Counted from the first letter of the stretch, positions 11,708 through 21,632 are shown. The stretch is 64,000 nucleotides of DNA from Oryza sativa Japonica Group (GCF_034140825.1 NC_089038.1:25201501-25265500); one strand, 5' to 3'. Made by a program: numbers and translations. The notes: generated by a model from the sequence alone, not told the origin.

Positions 11708-11739
11708 TTTGTATGAAGTTAATCTATTGGTTGGTAGTA

Positions 11740-11955
11740 TGACATATGTGGTGCACTATGTGATATAAAATGTGATGGACTATGTGAGGACCATGTGATG
11801 GACTTTTGACATTGTTTCATGTGTGGAATATAGGATGGACTTTTTGCATTGTTTGATGTGTGGGATATGTGATGGACTTTTGGCATTGTTTGATGTGTGT
11901 AATATGTGATGGACTATGTGAGGACTATGTGATGGACTTTTGGCATTGTGATTTG
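11740..11955 (+). repeat. Minisatellite in the MULE 3' region
   Basis: About four imperfect ~50-bp units built on 'atgtgatggac' and 'tttggcattgtttgatgtgtg' type blocks follow the transposase stop codon. They probably lie in its 3' UTR. Confidence 0.7.
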
Positions 11956-12054
11956 TGCAATTGGAACCTGTTTTAGTCTGTACGAATCTGTGAATTGTGA
12001 TTTGAATTGCGAACTGTGAATTGGTACATTTGTGCAATATGGATCTTCAATTTG

Positions 12055-12340
12055 CAGGGAGGCAGAGGGCGGCGCCAACCACCTGGCACCGCGGTTGGGA
12101 AGGGCGGCGCCAGCCAGTGCCGCGAGGCAGAAGGGTTTCGGGCTGGGGGGCGCTAGCTACCCTGGCGCCGTGGTCCATGAGGGCGGCGCCAGCCGAGGCC
12201 CGGAGGCAGAAGGGCTTCGATGGGGGGAGGAGGGGGGCGCCAGCCACCCTGGCGCCGCGGTCGGGGGGGCGCCAGCCGTTGCCTGGAGGCAGAACAGACT
12301 TGGCGAAAATTTTGGGGGAAGGGGAGAAAGTTGGTGGGGC
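12055..12340 (+). repeat. GC-rich repeat array inside the MULE, next to the right TIR
   Basis: Successive units contain GGCGCCAGCC, 'gaggcagaagg' and 'ctggcgccg', resembling the inner TIR motifs. The array probably arose by repeated copying of TIR-internal sequence. The open frames across it are compositional. Confidence 0.6.
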
Positions 12341-12344
12341 CCGC

Positions 12345-12612
12345 AGAGGAGGGGCGCGCCAGCCATGCTGGCGCCGTGGTATGAGGGGCGGCGCCACTTT
12401 GGCTGGCACCCCCTTCGGCCTAGCCAGCACCTCCACGACAGCCCTATTGCCACGGTGGCACGGGCACGGCGCCAGTGTGGCTGGCGCCGCCATGTTGGGG
12501 TACGGCGCCAGCCACTTTGGCGTCCCAAAAAGGACCATTTCCGGTTTAAGTTTTCTCAGGGGTCTATTTATAAAATAAGTTTTTTAAAAGGACCAAAATG
12601 TAAAAATTTCAG
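12345..12612 (-). repeat. MULE right terminal inverted repeat
   Basis: Inverted partner of 7951-8220, ending in AAAAATTTCAG next to the TSD ctccactgct. Confidence 0.88.
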
Positions 12613-12622
12613 CTCCACTGCT

Positions 12623-13470
12623 CCTCCCCTCCCCTTCTCTCCTCGGCTCTCTCTCCATCTCCACCGCGCAGACGAGCGCAACCTAGCGGTAGCGCAGGTA
12701 GGGGCTCGTCGTCTCCTCTCTTTCTTCTCTTCTTCTCCCCTCGGCTCTCTCTCACCCTCCCCTCGCCTTTCTCGCGCGTCAGTGGCGGCCCAGCGGTGGA
12801 GGCGGTGGCGGCGGCGGGAGGAAAGGCGACGTCCCAGCGGTGGCGCCCTCCGCAGAAGGGGAGGCGGGGGCGGCGGCGGCGCCTCCCCTCCGCCAGATCT
12901 AGCCGGGAGCGGCGACCCGGCAGGAGGGGAGGCGGGCGGTGGCGGAGGGAAGGCGACGGCCCGGCGGCGGCGAACGGGAGCGGAAGCAAAAATCTTGTGT
13001 TCATGTGTGTTCCTGTGTTCATCTTTTGTGTTCATGTTGTGTTCTTGAAGTGAAAGTAAAATTGCTCGATGCATCGGCTCGATGCGTAATGGATTTGTGC
13101 GAATTTTATTCCTTTTCTTTTTCTGGGATTATCGGTTGGTGTAGTTCTTATATTTGAAAGTGATGATTGCTTGATTGGGCTTTTAATCTATCTTTGATTT
13201 TGTGATTTGCCCGCCGTACGCGATTAGGATTTTGAATCGATCTCTGATTCTTCTGTGCATTGGCCAGCGTATGCGATGAACTAATACGGATACGAATACA
13301 ACCAGGGATGACGTACGGAAATTTGTGACAAAAACATCTTAAACTTTTATTATAGGTAAAGATAAAGATAAAGATTGATCGTCTCAGAGAAAGATTTGTA
13401 GTACATAATAAGTAAAAATAGATTTATCTCTAGAATTATTTTATCTCTGTGATTTTAATTCATGCGATAT
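12623..13470 (+). other. GC-rich then T-rich flank resembling a gene's 5' UTR and first intron; no coding sequence supported
   Basis: The CT-rich, GGC-rich stretch to about 12990 is followed by T-rich sequence with 'gattaggattttgaatcgatc', like many grass 5' UTR exons and first introns. The left MULE flank (7860-7940) is also CT-rich, so the MULE seems to have landed in such a 5' region. Frames are open on both strands purely because of composition, and no downstream coding exon is recognisable. Confidence 0.35.
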
Positions 13471-13474
13471 ATTA

Positions 13475-13645
13475 CTCCACAAATATAAAAGTTTGACGTT
13501 TGACCATGTCCAACGTTTGACCGTGTCGGATACTTTATGCATGACTTATCTTTTTAATTTTTTCATAATTTTTTTTAAATAAGACGGACAGTCAAACGTT
13601 GGCACGGAAATCTGCGGTTTGTCTTTTTTTTTGGGACAGAGGGAG
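13475..13645. mobile_element. Stowaway-type MITE
   Basis: A 171-bp element flanked by TA on both sides. The right end is the well-known ..GGGACAGAGGGAG terminus and the left end, CTCCAC.., is eroded. The inside carries the 'caacgtttgaccgt' and 'aaataagacgga' blocks typical of this grass family. Confidence 0.7.
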
Positions 13646-13659
13646 TATTGAATAGTATG

Positions 13660-14045
13660 CCATAGTTCCATATACGAATGACTCTTGTGTCAGCTAGCTG
13701 GCATGGCATGTGAGGATTTATGTTGGCCCTTCTTATTGTATTACTATTCAACAATAAAAAAGATTGTTCGGTCAGAAACAATGACTTCCACGTCCAATTG
13801 ACAAGAAAGACGGAGAGAAGACGTACGTGACTACGTGCATGTGGATTAGGTTGCGACATTCAACACTCGACCCAGTGTTGAGAGTTGGCCGTGAACCACG
13901 CACCGAGTTGGAAGAACTCATGAACGGCCATGGATTGAAGTCTGAACTCTGAAGACTGTCGGGCACTCGGGCTACCTCTGAAACTGGAAGCTGAACTCTC
14001 AAGTCCATACTAGGATTACGTCCACGATATGGGTCTTGGGCCCAA
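13660..14045. repeat. Diverged copy B of the chitinase upstream segment
   Basis: Collinear with 5810-6115. In copy B no chitinase follows on the gene-proximal (left) side; a MITE, the GC-rich stretch and the MULE lie there instead. Confidence 0.65.
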
Positions 14046-14099
14046 GGCGAAGGCCCATATTGAGAAGCCTAGTATCCTTGGATGAACTTGGCAGGGATG

Positions 14100-14385
14100 C
14101 CCTTAAAAGTGTGACACCCCAAACGGCCCAATGTCCAAAACAACGATTGCATCAAGCCCACATTTATGCTTCTGGTTAGATATGAGCATGTGGCATCAAA
14201 GCCGATCTTAGTTCTTACATACCTCACTGTTTGAGTGGCGGCTAATGGGCGATCCATCGCCCAGCGATCGCATCCCCCCGCCTCCCCAATACGCGACCCC
14301 AGTCCTCCCACTTCTTCCCTTCCTCCTCTCCTTCTTCTCTTCCTAGTGCAGTAAACCAAAAAAATTTTTAAAAAAAACAAATAGT
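14100..14385. other. Possible fragment of an LTR-like repeat; no gene
   Basis: The stretch starting 'tgtgacaccccaaacggccc' resembles the outer end of many grass LTRs, but no matching end or TSD was found. No coding signal. Confidence 0.25.
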
Positions 14386-14389
14386 TAGA

Positions 14390-14965
14390 AAAATTTATGT
14401 ATAGAAACACTATATATAAAAAATTTGAATTCAAATTTGAATTTGAATTCAATTTGAATTTTCAAATTCAAATTTAAATTTGAATTCAAATTCAAATTTG
14501 AATCGGGTATGTAAACTTTTAACTTATAAACTTTGGATCTATAAAATATTTGAATTCAAATTCAAATTTGAATCGGGTATATAAACTTTAGTTCTATAAA
14601 CTTTGGATCTATAAACTTTAGATGTATATAGAAAATATAATTCAAATTCAAATTTGAATCGGATATAATTTAAATTCAAATTTGAATCGGATATAATTTA
14701 AATTCAAATTTAAATCAGATATAATTCAAATTCAAATCTAAATCGGGTATATAAACTTTTGACTTACAAACTTTAGTTCTATAAACTTTAGGTGTATAAA
14801 ATTTAGATGTATAAAATTTAGATGTATAGAAATATTATATATAAAAAATATTTGAAATCAAATTTAAATTTAAATCAGATATATAAACTTTTGGTCTCTA
14901 AACTTTTGATGTGTAAACTTGAGGTATATAAACTTTAGGTGCATAAATCTATAACTAATATAAAT
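14390..14965. repeat. AT-rich satellite-like block with two alternating motifs
   Basis: Repeats of 'aattcaaatttgaatcggatat' type alternate with '(t)ataaactttaggtgtataaa' type units for ~570 bp. The first motif is self-complementary (AATTCAAATTTGAATT), so the block could form hairpins. No gene. Confidence 0.75.
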
Positions 14966-15177
14966 ATTTGTATTTTTCCAGTCGTCACATCTTTCACCCC
15001 GCACCTTTTTTTTTCGTCCGTAACCCCTTTTTTCCATCCGTAACCCTTTTCACACCGTGTTTTCCGTTTTCCCACCGCTCCAGTTTGCGCGTATTACACA
15101 CGAAAAAAAAATCCCATACCGATTCCTACTCAAATTTACCAGATTAAGCCCACAAGCCCAAATTAAAAAAGAACGCA
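14966..15177. other. Intergenic, no gene seen
   Basis: Pyrimidine-rich sequence. The phrase 'accgattcctactc' occurs here and again just inside the putative Helitron 5' end at about 15200. Confidence 0.4.
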
Positions 15178-15635
15178 TCTACTAAAAAGAGCCCCTGCAC
15201 CGATTCCTACTCCAATTTTATCCCGATTTTATGTTGAGTCATGCTATTAATATTACATGACATTACATTACAAGCAATATAAATGATAGAAGCAGACAAG
15301 GCTCTTCCTCTAAGACATCAAGCCACCTTTCTATCAGGCAATAAAAAGATCGCAGTCCATTAGTCCGGTAGGAGCTTTTCTTTCCCTTTTCTTTCCGTTC
15401 AGGAGTTCGGTCGCTTTTCTTTTCCTTTTCTATCCGTCCAGCAGTCTGATTGTCCCGCCTTTTTTTCCACTATTTTTAGCACTCCCACTAACATGATTTT
15501 ACATATTTCTCTCGCAAGCCAGCAAGACATACAATATTATTATTAGAAGGGATAGAAATAATAGAAGCACACAAGAAAATACAGATCGCAAGTCTCTTCC
15601 TGTAGGGCATCAAATCACCTCCAATCATTATCTCC

Positions 15636-16090
15636 AGGTTATCATTGAAGTCAACCCTAAATGCAGTTTCAATTTCATTAGATTTATGAGATTCAAATAT
15701 GTTAATGTGATACTCTTCCAAACAGTATAACAAGAAATACTACTTAATCAAGATCAGTTTCTGTTGCATTCATATCATCATATGTGACCACAGAGTTTCA
15801 GAAAATATTCAATACTACAAATCAAAGATGAAATCAGATCTGCAATCCTTATGTTCCCCAACCCCAGGTTATCATTGAACTCAACCCTAAATGCAGTTTC
15901 AATTTCATTAGATTTATGAGATTCAAATATGTTATGCCATACTCATTGAATCAGTATATATAACATGAACTACTACTTAATCAAGATCAATTTCTGTTGC
16001 ATTCATATGTGACCACAGAGTTTCAGAAAATATTCAGTACTACAAATCAAAGATGAAATCAGATCTGCAATCCTTCTGTTCCCCAACCCT
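15636..16090. repeat. Tandem duplication of a ~230-bp unit
   Basis: Two head-to-tail copies (15636-15865 and 15866-16090), each beginning 'aggttatcattgaa' and ending near 'gttccccaaccc', differ by a few substitutions and small indels. The sequence is non-coding; it could be 3' UTR of the neighbouring response regulator fragment, but this is a guess. Confidence 0.85.
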
Positions 16091-16349
16091 ATGTCTCACA
16101 TATGGAGTATGTACCATGTTAATTGCTGTTAAAATCAGATCCATGAAGGCACCAAAAACGGTAGGAAAAACATATTTTTCGTTTTCTTCCTCAGCAATGC
16201 ATACCAATCGCATGAACTTAAAATAAAACCAATCATCATAAAAGCAGGGGCCTTGGTAGATTTGTAAGAGCACGCCTCATGGACCAACAACAATAATTTC
16301 CAAGATAAGATAAAACAAGGAGACAACTCAGATGGAACTTTCAGCTCAC

Positions 16350-16818
16350 CTGTTGATCATTGCAGGCACATTCTCAGAAGAAATGATCACAACTGGTATG
16401 TCCTTCAATGAAGATGACACTTGTACCCCCAAAATGAGGAGCAAAAGGAGCAAATTTTACTCCACTTACAGCAACAAAGGACCCAAGATTTATGAATGCT
16501 CACAGGATAAGAATAAATTCAATGCAAACAAAACTTACCTTCACCCTCTTCAGTAGATCATACTGTCATGCCAGGCATGTAGTAGTCAGTGATTATCACG
16601 TTGACATCAATCTCCAGTACAACAGTTCAAAAAACCACAGGATTGATTTCCTGGATAGCAAGCACAGCATAAGAGAATTCTAAAGGAACACGAAACAAAT
16701 AAAGAACAAGATTTCATTCACTGACCTGATGGTCAGGTGAGGAGGAAGAAGGGGAAGAAGAGGAGACGTTGCTCTCATCCCTCGATCCATGCAGCTCCAA
16801 GGCCTTGCTCCCAGAATC
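16350..16818 (-). pseudogene. Type-A response regulator (receiver domain) gene fragment
   Basis: Three receiver-domain exons with preserved splice sites lie in order on the minus strand. About 16818-16726 encodes DSGSKALEL...SSSSPDHQ; about 16620-16539 encodes DVNVIITDYYMPGMT; about 16416-16350 encodes SSLKDIPVVIISSENVPA. This is the layout of grass type-A ARRs, which take a phosphate on the Asp of ITDYYMPG and dampen cytokinin signalling. Against the family's MPGMTGYDLLKRVK, two bases are missing after MPGMT, so the frame shifts into stops. The first exon (with the DDS acidic pair) and the exon with the conserved Lys of FLKPV were not found nearby. Retained introns show DNA-level copying, not retroposition. 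Confidence 0.8.
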
Positions 16819-16849
16819 AAAACATGCAAGAGCAACAAAGGTTCACAAC

Positions 16850-17850
16850 AAGCACAATTTGGTGCTGAAAAGTACAGAATGGTCTACATATTTGCACTGT
16901 CACATGGAATGCAAAAGGTGAGCAAATGCCTAAAAGATCACTGTAATGCATTAGGAGTGATTAGATGAATTGGTGTTTACAGTGAGAATTCAGCAATAAT
17001 ACACCTAATACTACCTTAAACTAGACTTAAGTACTAGGTTACTACACCTAATGATTTAAAAGCATGTACTGAATTTAGTCATCAAACTTTTCACCAAACA
17101 AGTGGGTTGATGGTCTGATTAATGATAGGAAATGTTAAATAATATAGCTAGGGACCTGGCCCTGTTTTTCCTAGGCCGACATAATTTGTGTGCACACTTT
17201 TAAACACCTTGATCGGATATGATCCATTTGAATGGTTGTACTCTAGCTTTACAATTAAATCTGACCAACCATTAGAGAACCCTCTTAAGCATAGCATATA
17301 ATCCTATAAATAGGATATTTATATATGCTGATCACTATGTCTATGCATGTCCAACAGCTCCCAACAAGAGACTACAGTTCATTTTTACTTTTACAGGTCG
17401 ATTGATGACGATCACGTCGATTTAAAAGAAAATCCAAAAGCACATATGGTTCTCCATGATGACTACTGGTGAAGCATGCTATATATTTGGCTTAGATTTT
17501 GTCATTTATAGGTGCGTAGATGAAGCTTATGCACAATTAGCATCATCATGATCTACATACCATCACAATATGTAATTAGTACTACTTGCCACAAAGCTCT
17601 AAAAGCCAAAAAGTTACTAAAAGTACATATATAGCCCAGTCTGGCCAACAATATCACACAGAGAACAATTGACAGTTCTCATACTGACATGCATCCATAT
17701 TCTTCCAAGAAAATGAGGAAGAAAAAAAATAACTCCTGTGAATAATATAGCGTACTCCAGTAAGCGTATATCAACTTCCGGACATGTTTAATAATTGAAA
17801 CTATACATACACACATACTACTAGCTAAAGCAGTAATCAAGCATATTGTG
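16850..17850. other. Non-coding interior of the putative Helitron
   Basis: I looked for the missing first exon of the response regulator here on both strands and did not see it. A palindromic 'tcctataaatagga' near 17302 could be a TATA-like element but no gene follows it. Confidence 0.4.
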
Positions 17851-17859
17851 TACCAGCAG

Positions 17860-18295
17860 TTGCGGGAGGGGAAGAGGTCGCCGGATCTAACCCTCTCGTC
17901 GTCGCTGGCGACGGATCCGCGCGAGAGGCGGGCGGAGAGAAGACGGGACACGTGCGGGAGGGGAAGAGGTCGCCGGATCTGCCCCTACCGTCGCCGCCGA
18001 CGGTGGATCCACGTGAGAGGGGGCCGAAGAGTGGACGGTATCCGTGCGGGAGGGGAAGAGTCGCCGGATCCGCCCCTCCCGTTGCCGTCGACGGCGGATC
18101 ACGCGAGCAGAAACGATGGCTTGAAGGCTCGGCCCATCCCGTCATCGCCGGCAGCGGATCCGCGCGAGCAGGGGCAGAGAGACGACGAGAGGTGGAGAGA
18201 GAACGGCATCCGGTTGAGGAGGGAGAGAGAAAGAGAGACTGGGAGAGAGGAGAGAGTGGGGGAGAGTAAACGAGAGAGAGAGCCTGGAAGACATA
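17860..18295. repeat. GC-rich imperfect tandem repeat followed by a GA-rich tract
   Basis: Units of ~80-110 bp share 'gcgggaggggaagag(g)tcgccggatc' and end in 'ggatccgcgcgag'. A (GA)n-rich tract follows. On the minus strand this would look like a CT-rich 5' UTR. The frames open on both strands are compositional. Confidence 0.6.
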
Positions 18296-18965
18296 GGAGA
18301 TACTACTAGGAGATAACGAGGGGAGAGAAAACGAAAGAGAGATAAGGCTGGTCTCTGAACAGGCAAACCGATATTTTCTCTCCTGGGTAATCTAGGTATT
18401 CGGATTATTTTTTAAAAAAAATACGACTACAACACAGTTATTAATTGCTGTCAAGTTTTTTTACATTGTGCTAATCCACCGAACTAATTTACACGCACAT
18501 ACGAGTGATATTATTTTTTAATTCTTGACATCATAAATAAAAATATTGTCTTACGACATTAAGAAATAGATTTTTACTTATGTTGTACCACTAAGAGGAA
18601 GTTGTTTTTTCTCCATCTTTCGTTCTTCCTACGCGTTCAAGGAAAATGGAATCCTCTTATATGGGAACATGTTTGACCCACTCATCCAGTCGTGTTCACC
18701 ATCAGAGCTTGTCGTTGTCGTTTTTTCTCTACCGGGAACACATTGTTGTCGGCTCCGTTCTTGTTGTTATGGTTTTCTTCATCGCTAACCTCCACCATAT
18801 ATGGATCAATCACATCTCTAACCTTATAAAATAACTATAATCATTATCATAACATTAGTTTTTTTTTCTTTGCAACACACAGGCTCTTTTTTAGCAATAA
18901 AAACTCCCCAAAATCAACCGGAACTTCACTGCATTTTCACATACATACATAGTAGAACACATGTA

Positions 18966-18990
18966 CTCCCTCCGTCCTAAAAAATAGTTA
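18966..18990 (+). mobile_element. Stowaway-type MITE left end
   Basis: TA followed by CTCCCTCCGTCCTAAAA, the standard terminus. I did not find the matching right end before 19281, so the element is truncated or diverged. Confidence 0.5.
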
Positions 18991-19305
18991 ACTCATTATG
19001 TTAGGCTTATCTACTTAAAAGTATATCAATATTTTCATTCGTCAAACAAAATTCTATATGTGGTTTCACCATTTGTTCATCCTATGCTGCAACCATCGGG
19101 CCCACACGTCAAAAGCATCATCCACACCCCGTAAATATAAAGCAAATGAATTGTCAAGAATAACACGACTTTTGGTCACCGTACACATCGCCGATGCTTA
19201 TGATCATGCTTTGATAAATCATTAAGACCAAATTTCAGTCACCCCACCATCAGCCGGTGCAACGCACGGGCATTGTGCTAGTTTACTAAAATAAGAAAGT
19301 AATGT

Positions 19306-20616
19306 TGTCGGTGATATGGGCCCGGGGGTATCATGTTTAGAGGGAGGAGGCTGCCCCCAATGCCACGTGGCCCTCCCCCGAGGGGAGTGAGGCCTGAGGT
19401 GGGGTGAGGGCCACTCTTTCCCAAAGACTAGACAGAGGAGGCTGCCCCCAATGCCACGTGGCCCTCCCCGGAGGGGGGTCGGGCCCGAGGTGGGGCGGCG
19501 GCCACTCCCTCCCAAAGACTAGTCGGAGGAGACTGCCCCCAATGCCACGTGGCCCTCCCCTGAGGGGAGTGAGGCCCGAGGTGGGGTGTCGGCCACTCCT
19601 TCCTAAAGACTAGTCGGAGGAGGCTGCCCCCCAATGCCATGTGGCCCTCCCCCGAGGGGGGTCGGGCCCGAGGTGGGGCGGCGGCCACTCCCTCCCAGAG
19701 ATTGGACGGAGGAGGATGCCCCCCAATGCCACGTGGCCCTCCCCCGAGGGGGGAACGGGCCCGAAGTCAGGCGGCGACCGCCCCCTCCTGTGACTAGGGG
19801 TCGGGCTCCCCCGATCCCCTCTCTAGGTCACCACGTACGGTGGGTTAAGTGTCCGCCTACAGGTGCCCACCTACCCGCATTTATGGCGACCCAAGCGGTC
19901 GCGCCACGCCCGTGCGGTGTACTCAACCGGTCTGTGACCGGTTGAATGACCGATGGGACTGGGTAGTGCGCCTGTGCGCTGCTCGTGTGTCAGGCGGCGT
20001 GCAGCCTGACATGTCCCATCAAATAATGATGGTGAGAGGTTCTCATCCTCTTATCCCAGCCGGAGTCGGTCCTCCCACTCTGGTCAAAGCTAGGCTCCCG
20101 TTTCCCAGTGTAATAGGAGCCCAGAAGTTTTCACCCATTAAATGGTGAATGACATGGGCGCCCCCCGTGTCAGGTGGCATGGTGTGGTAGGCCCCACGAC
20201 CGAGGCGACGTGTATGCGGCTTCCAAGTTAAGGAACAAGACATGCATCTAATGCAAATATTGTAATACTTCTCGACGAAGTTAGGGTGTTGGGCCTATGT
20301 GGTAACCCCTTGAGATATAAAAGGAGGTCCAAGCCTAGTAAGAGGGGGGAACTTCCGAGCGAACGGGCGCTTGAGTCTTGCAACCCCAAACACTTGTGTT
20401 CTCCACTCAATCAATCAAACACAGGAGTAGGGTATTACGCTTCTCAGCGTTCCGAACCTGTATAAATCCCTTTTGTCCCATCGTCTTTGGGGGATTGAAC
20501 CCCCTCAAGATCACACAGCTTTGCTCACCAAGCCCTCGAATCTCACCCGCTGCCCCCGGCCGAACTCTCAAAGGGGGGCCTCATGGTTCCCTGGTGGAGG
20601 AGTTCATTCTCCGACA
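19306..20616 (+). mobile_element. Solo LTR of a retrotransposon (Gypsy-like by look), fossil
   Basis: A 1311-bp stretch with TGTCGG...CCGACA ends and flanking 5-bp repeats that match at four of five positions (aatgt/aatgc). It has an internal TATA-like 'gatataaaagg' near 20312, as expected for an LTR promoter. No internal coding region is present, so it is the remnant of recombination between two LTRs. The slightly eroded TSD suggests it is not among the youngest. Confidence 0.75.
19344..19790 (+). repeat. Five ~90-bp tandem repeats inside the solo LTR
   Basis: Units start near 19344, 19435, 19525, 19615 and 19706. Each has 'gaggaggctgcccccaatgcc', 'acgtggccctccc' and 'cccgaggtggggc' blocks. 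They lie in the part of the LTR upstream of its TATA-like box. Confidence 0.85.
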
Positions 20617-21632
20617 AATGCGATGCCAAAAAAGGAAACAGGTAGAAGGAGGGAGGGGAAGGTGGGAGCGAATATGATTGCTACCCCCTCCCTAGGGCGA
20701 GCGATCGCCAAACAGCATTTCCAGTTGGCAGCTTGGCACCAAAATTTGACCAGCGGCATGTGCAGACTGAAGATACACTTTGGGCGATAAAAGACGTTGA
20801 ATGCCTGATCTTTTTTAATTCCTCCACAAAGCACTAACTAGCAGCATAGAAGCTGACAGCCGGCAAACCGAAACTGACGGACTACAAGTCGTAGATGCTG
20901 CCACTCTAGCAAATCAGATCCACGTGAACACTAACCTGATCATCGATCAAGTACCCCCCATCAACAATAAAAAACCCCATCTCTTAATAATCGCAAAAGG
21001 GGAAAAAAAAAGCATTCATGCACAAACAACATAGAGCCGACACGGCAAATTAAGGACGCACCCACTTCCTGTCTTCCTCTAAACGAGAAAAAACTAAACA
21101 CCGACGGGGGCTTAATCCCCCCCGCGCCGCCACGTAACGCCGGCCGAGGGAACAGGCCGAACAGAGGAATCCTTCCGTTGCAACGGCCATGCGATACGGG
21201 GCATGCTGCACGTGATCGCATACATGAGCCGGTTGCGTTCTGCCCCGGTTGTTTGCTACTCGCGTCCACGCGATCGATCAAACGATCGTCAGATCGAATC
21301 AGGGACAGTACAGTACAGGGAGTCGCTAGCGTGCCCGCACGCCGACCCGGCGCGTCGCGCGGCGCCCAATCTGCCCGCGGCGACCGAGGCATGCATGCAT
21401 AGCCCGATAGGCGATAGCCCATGGGCTTCGGTTTCGCTAACGCAGTACAGCGTCGTCACCTATAAATGCAAGGCAACAGCAGTACAGCACCCGTCCCGGT
21501 TAAGCTCCGTCCCAGGTAAGAGCTAGCAGCTCGAGAGAGCGCAAAAAAAGAAAAAAGAAAACCCCAAAACTCCAGAGATTAATCGGCAGAGCTAGCTGTG
21601 ACCGAGGAGAAGACAGAGCAGCCGAATCGAAG
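20617..21632 (+). promoter_or_regulatory. Upstream region of DUF642 gene 1
   Basis: No gene is seen. A TATA box (TATAAATG, 21461-21468) lies 172 bp before the start codon, giving a predicted 5' UTR of ~140 bp. Confidence 0.6.

Larger units (their letters stand above)
7951..12612 (+). mobile_element. Mutator-like element (MULE), apparently complete
   Basis: Both ends read CTGAAATTTTTACA inwards, and the inverted repeats extend to about 8220 and 12345 (~270 bp) at roughly 90% identity by eye. A perfect 10-bp direct repeat, ctccactgct, flanks the element at 7941-7950 and 12613-12622, within the 9-11 bp usual for Mutator. The inner TIR parts are very GC-rich and full of GGCGCCAG / CTGGCGCC palindromes. 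An open transposase gene lies between. Clean TSD, long TIRs and an open reading frame together suggest a fairly recent, potentially autonomous copy. Confidence 0.92.
15178..19281 (+). mobile_element. Candidate non-autonomous Helitron carrying host gene fragments
   Basis: The 3' end is convincing: an imperfect hairpin (CCGGTGCAACGCACGGG), then CATTGTG, CTAG and a flanking T, matching plant Helitron ends. It shares GCAACGCACG..CTAGT with the terminus at 6684. The proposed 5' end, A|TCTACTAAAAAGAGC at 15177/15178, fits the TC start and A/T insertion rule but is weaker. The interval (about 4.1 kb) holds no Rep/helicase coding sequence. It carries fragments of a response regulator with introns, a 230-bp tandem duplication, a GC-rich repeat block and a MITE, the mixture expected of a gene-capturing Helitron. 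Confidence 0.5.

Noticed and set aside
12032-13048. 338-codon frame over the MULE right TIR and GC-rich flank
   Set aside because: It runs across the transposon boundary and TSD, and its translation is low-complexity Arg/Gly/Ala/Pro. Composition explains it.
14390-14965. Possible CRISPR-like array
   Set aside because: The repeats are AT-rich and imperfect without unique spacers, and the organism is a plant.
15488-15733. 81-codon minus-strand frame near the response regulator fragment
   Set aside because: No similarity to the missing response regulator exons or to any family I recognise; it overlaps the start of the non-coding tandem duplication.
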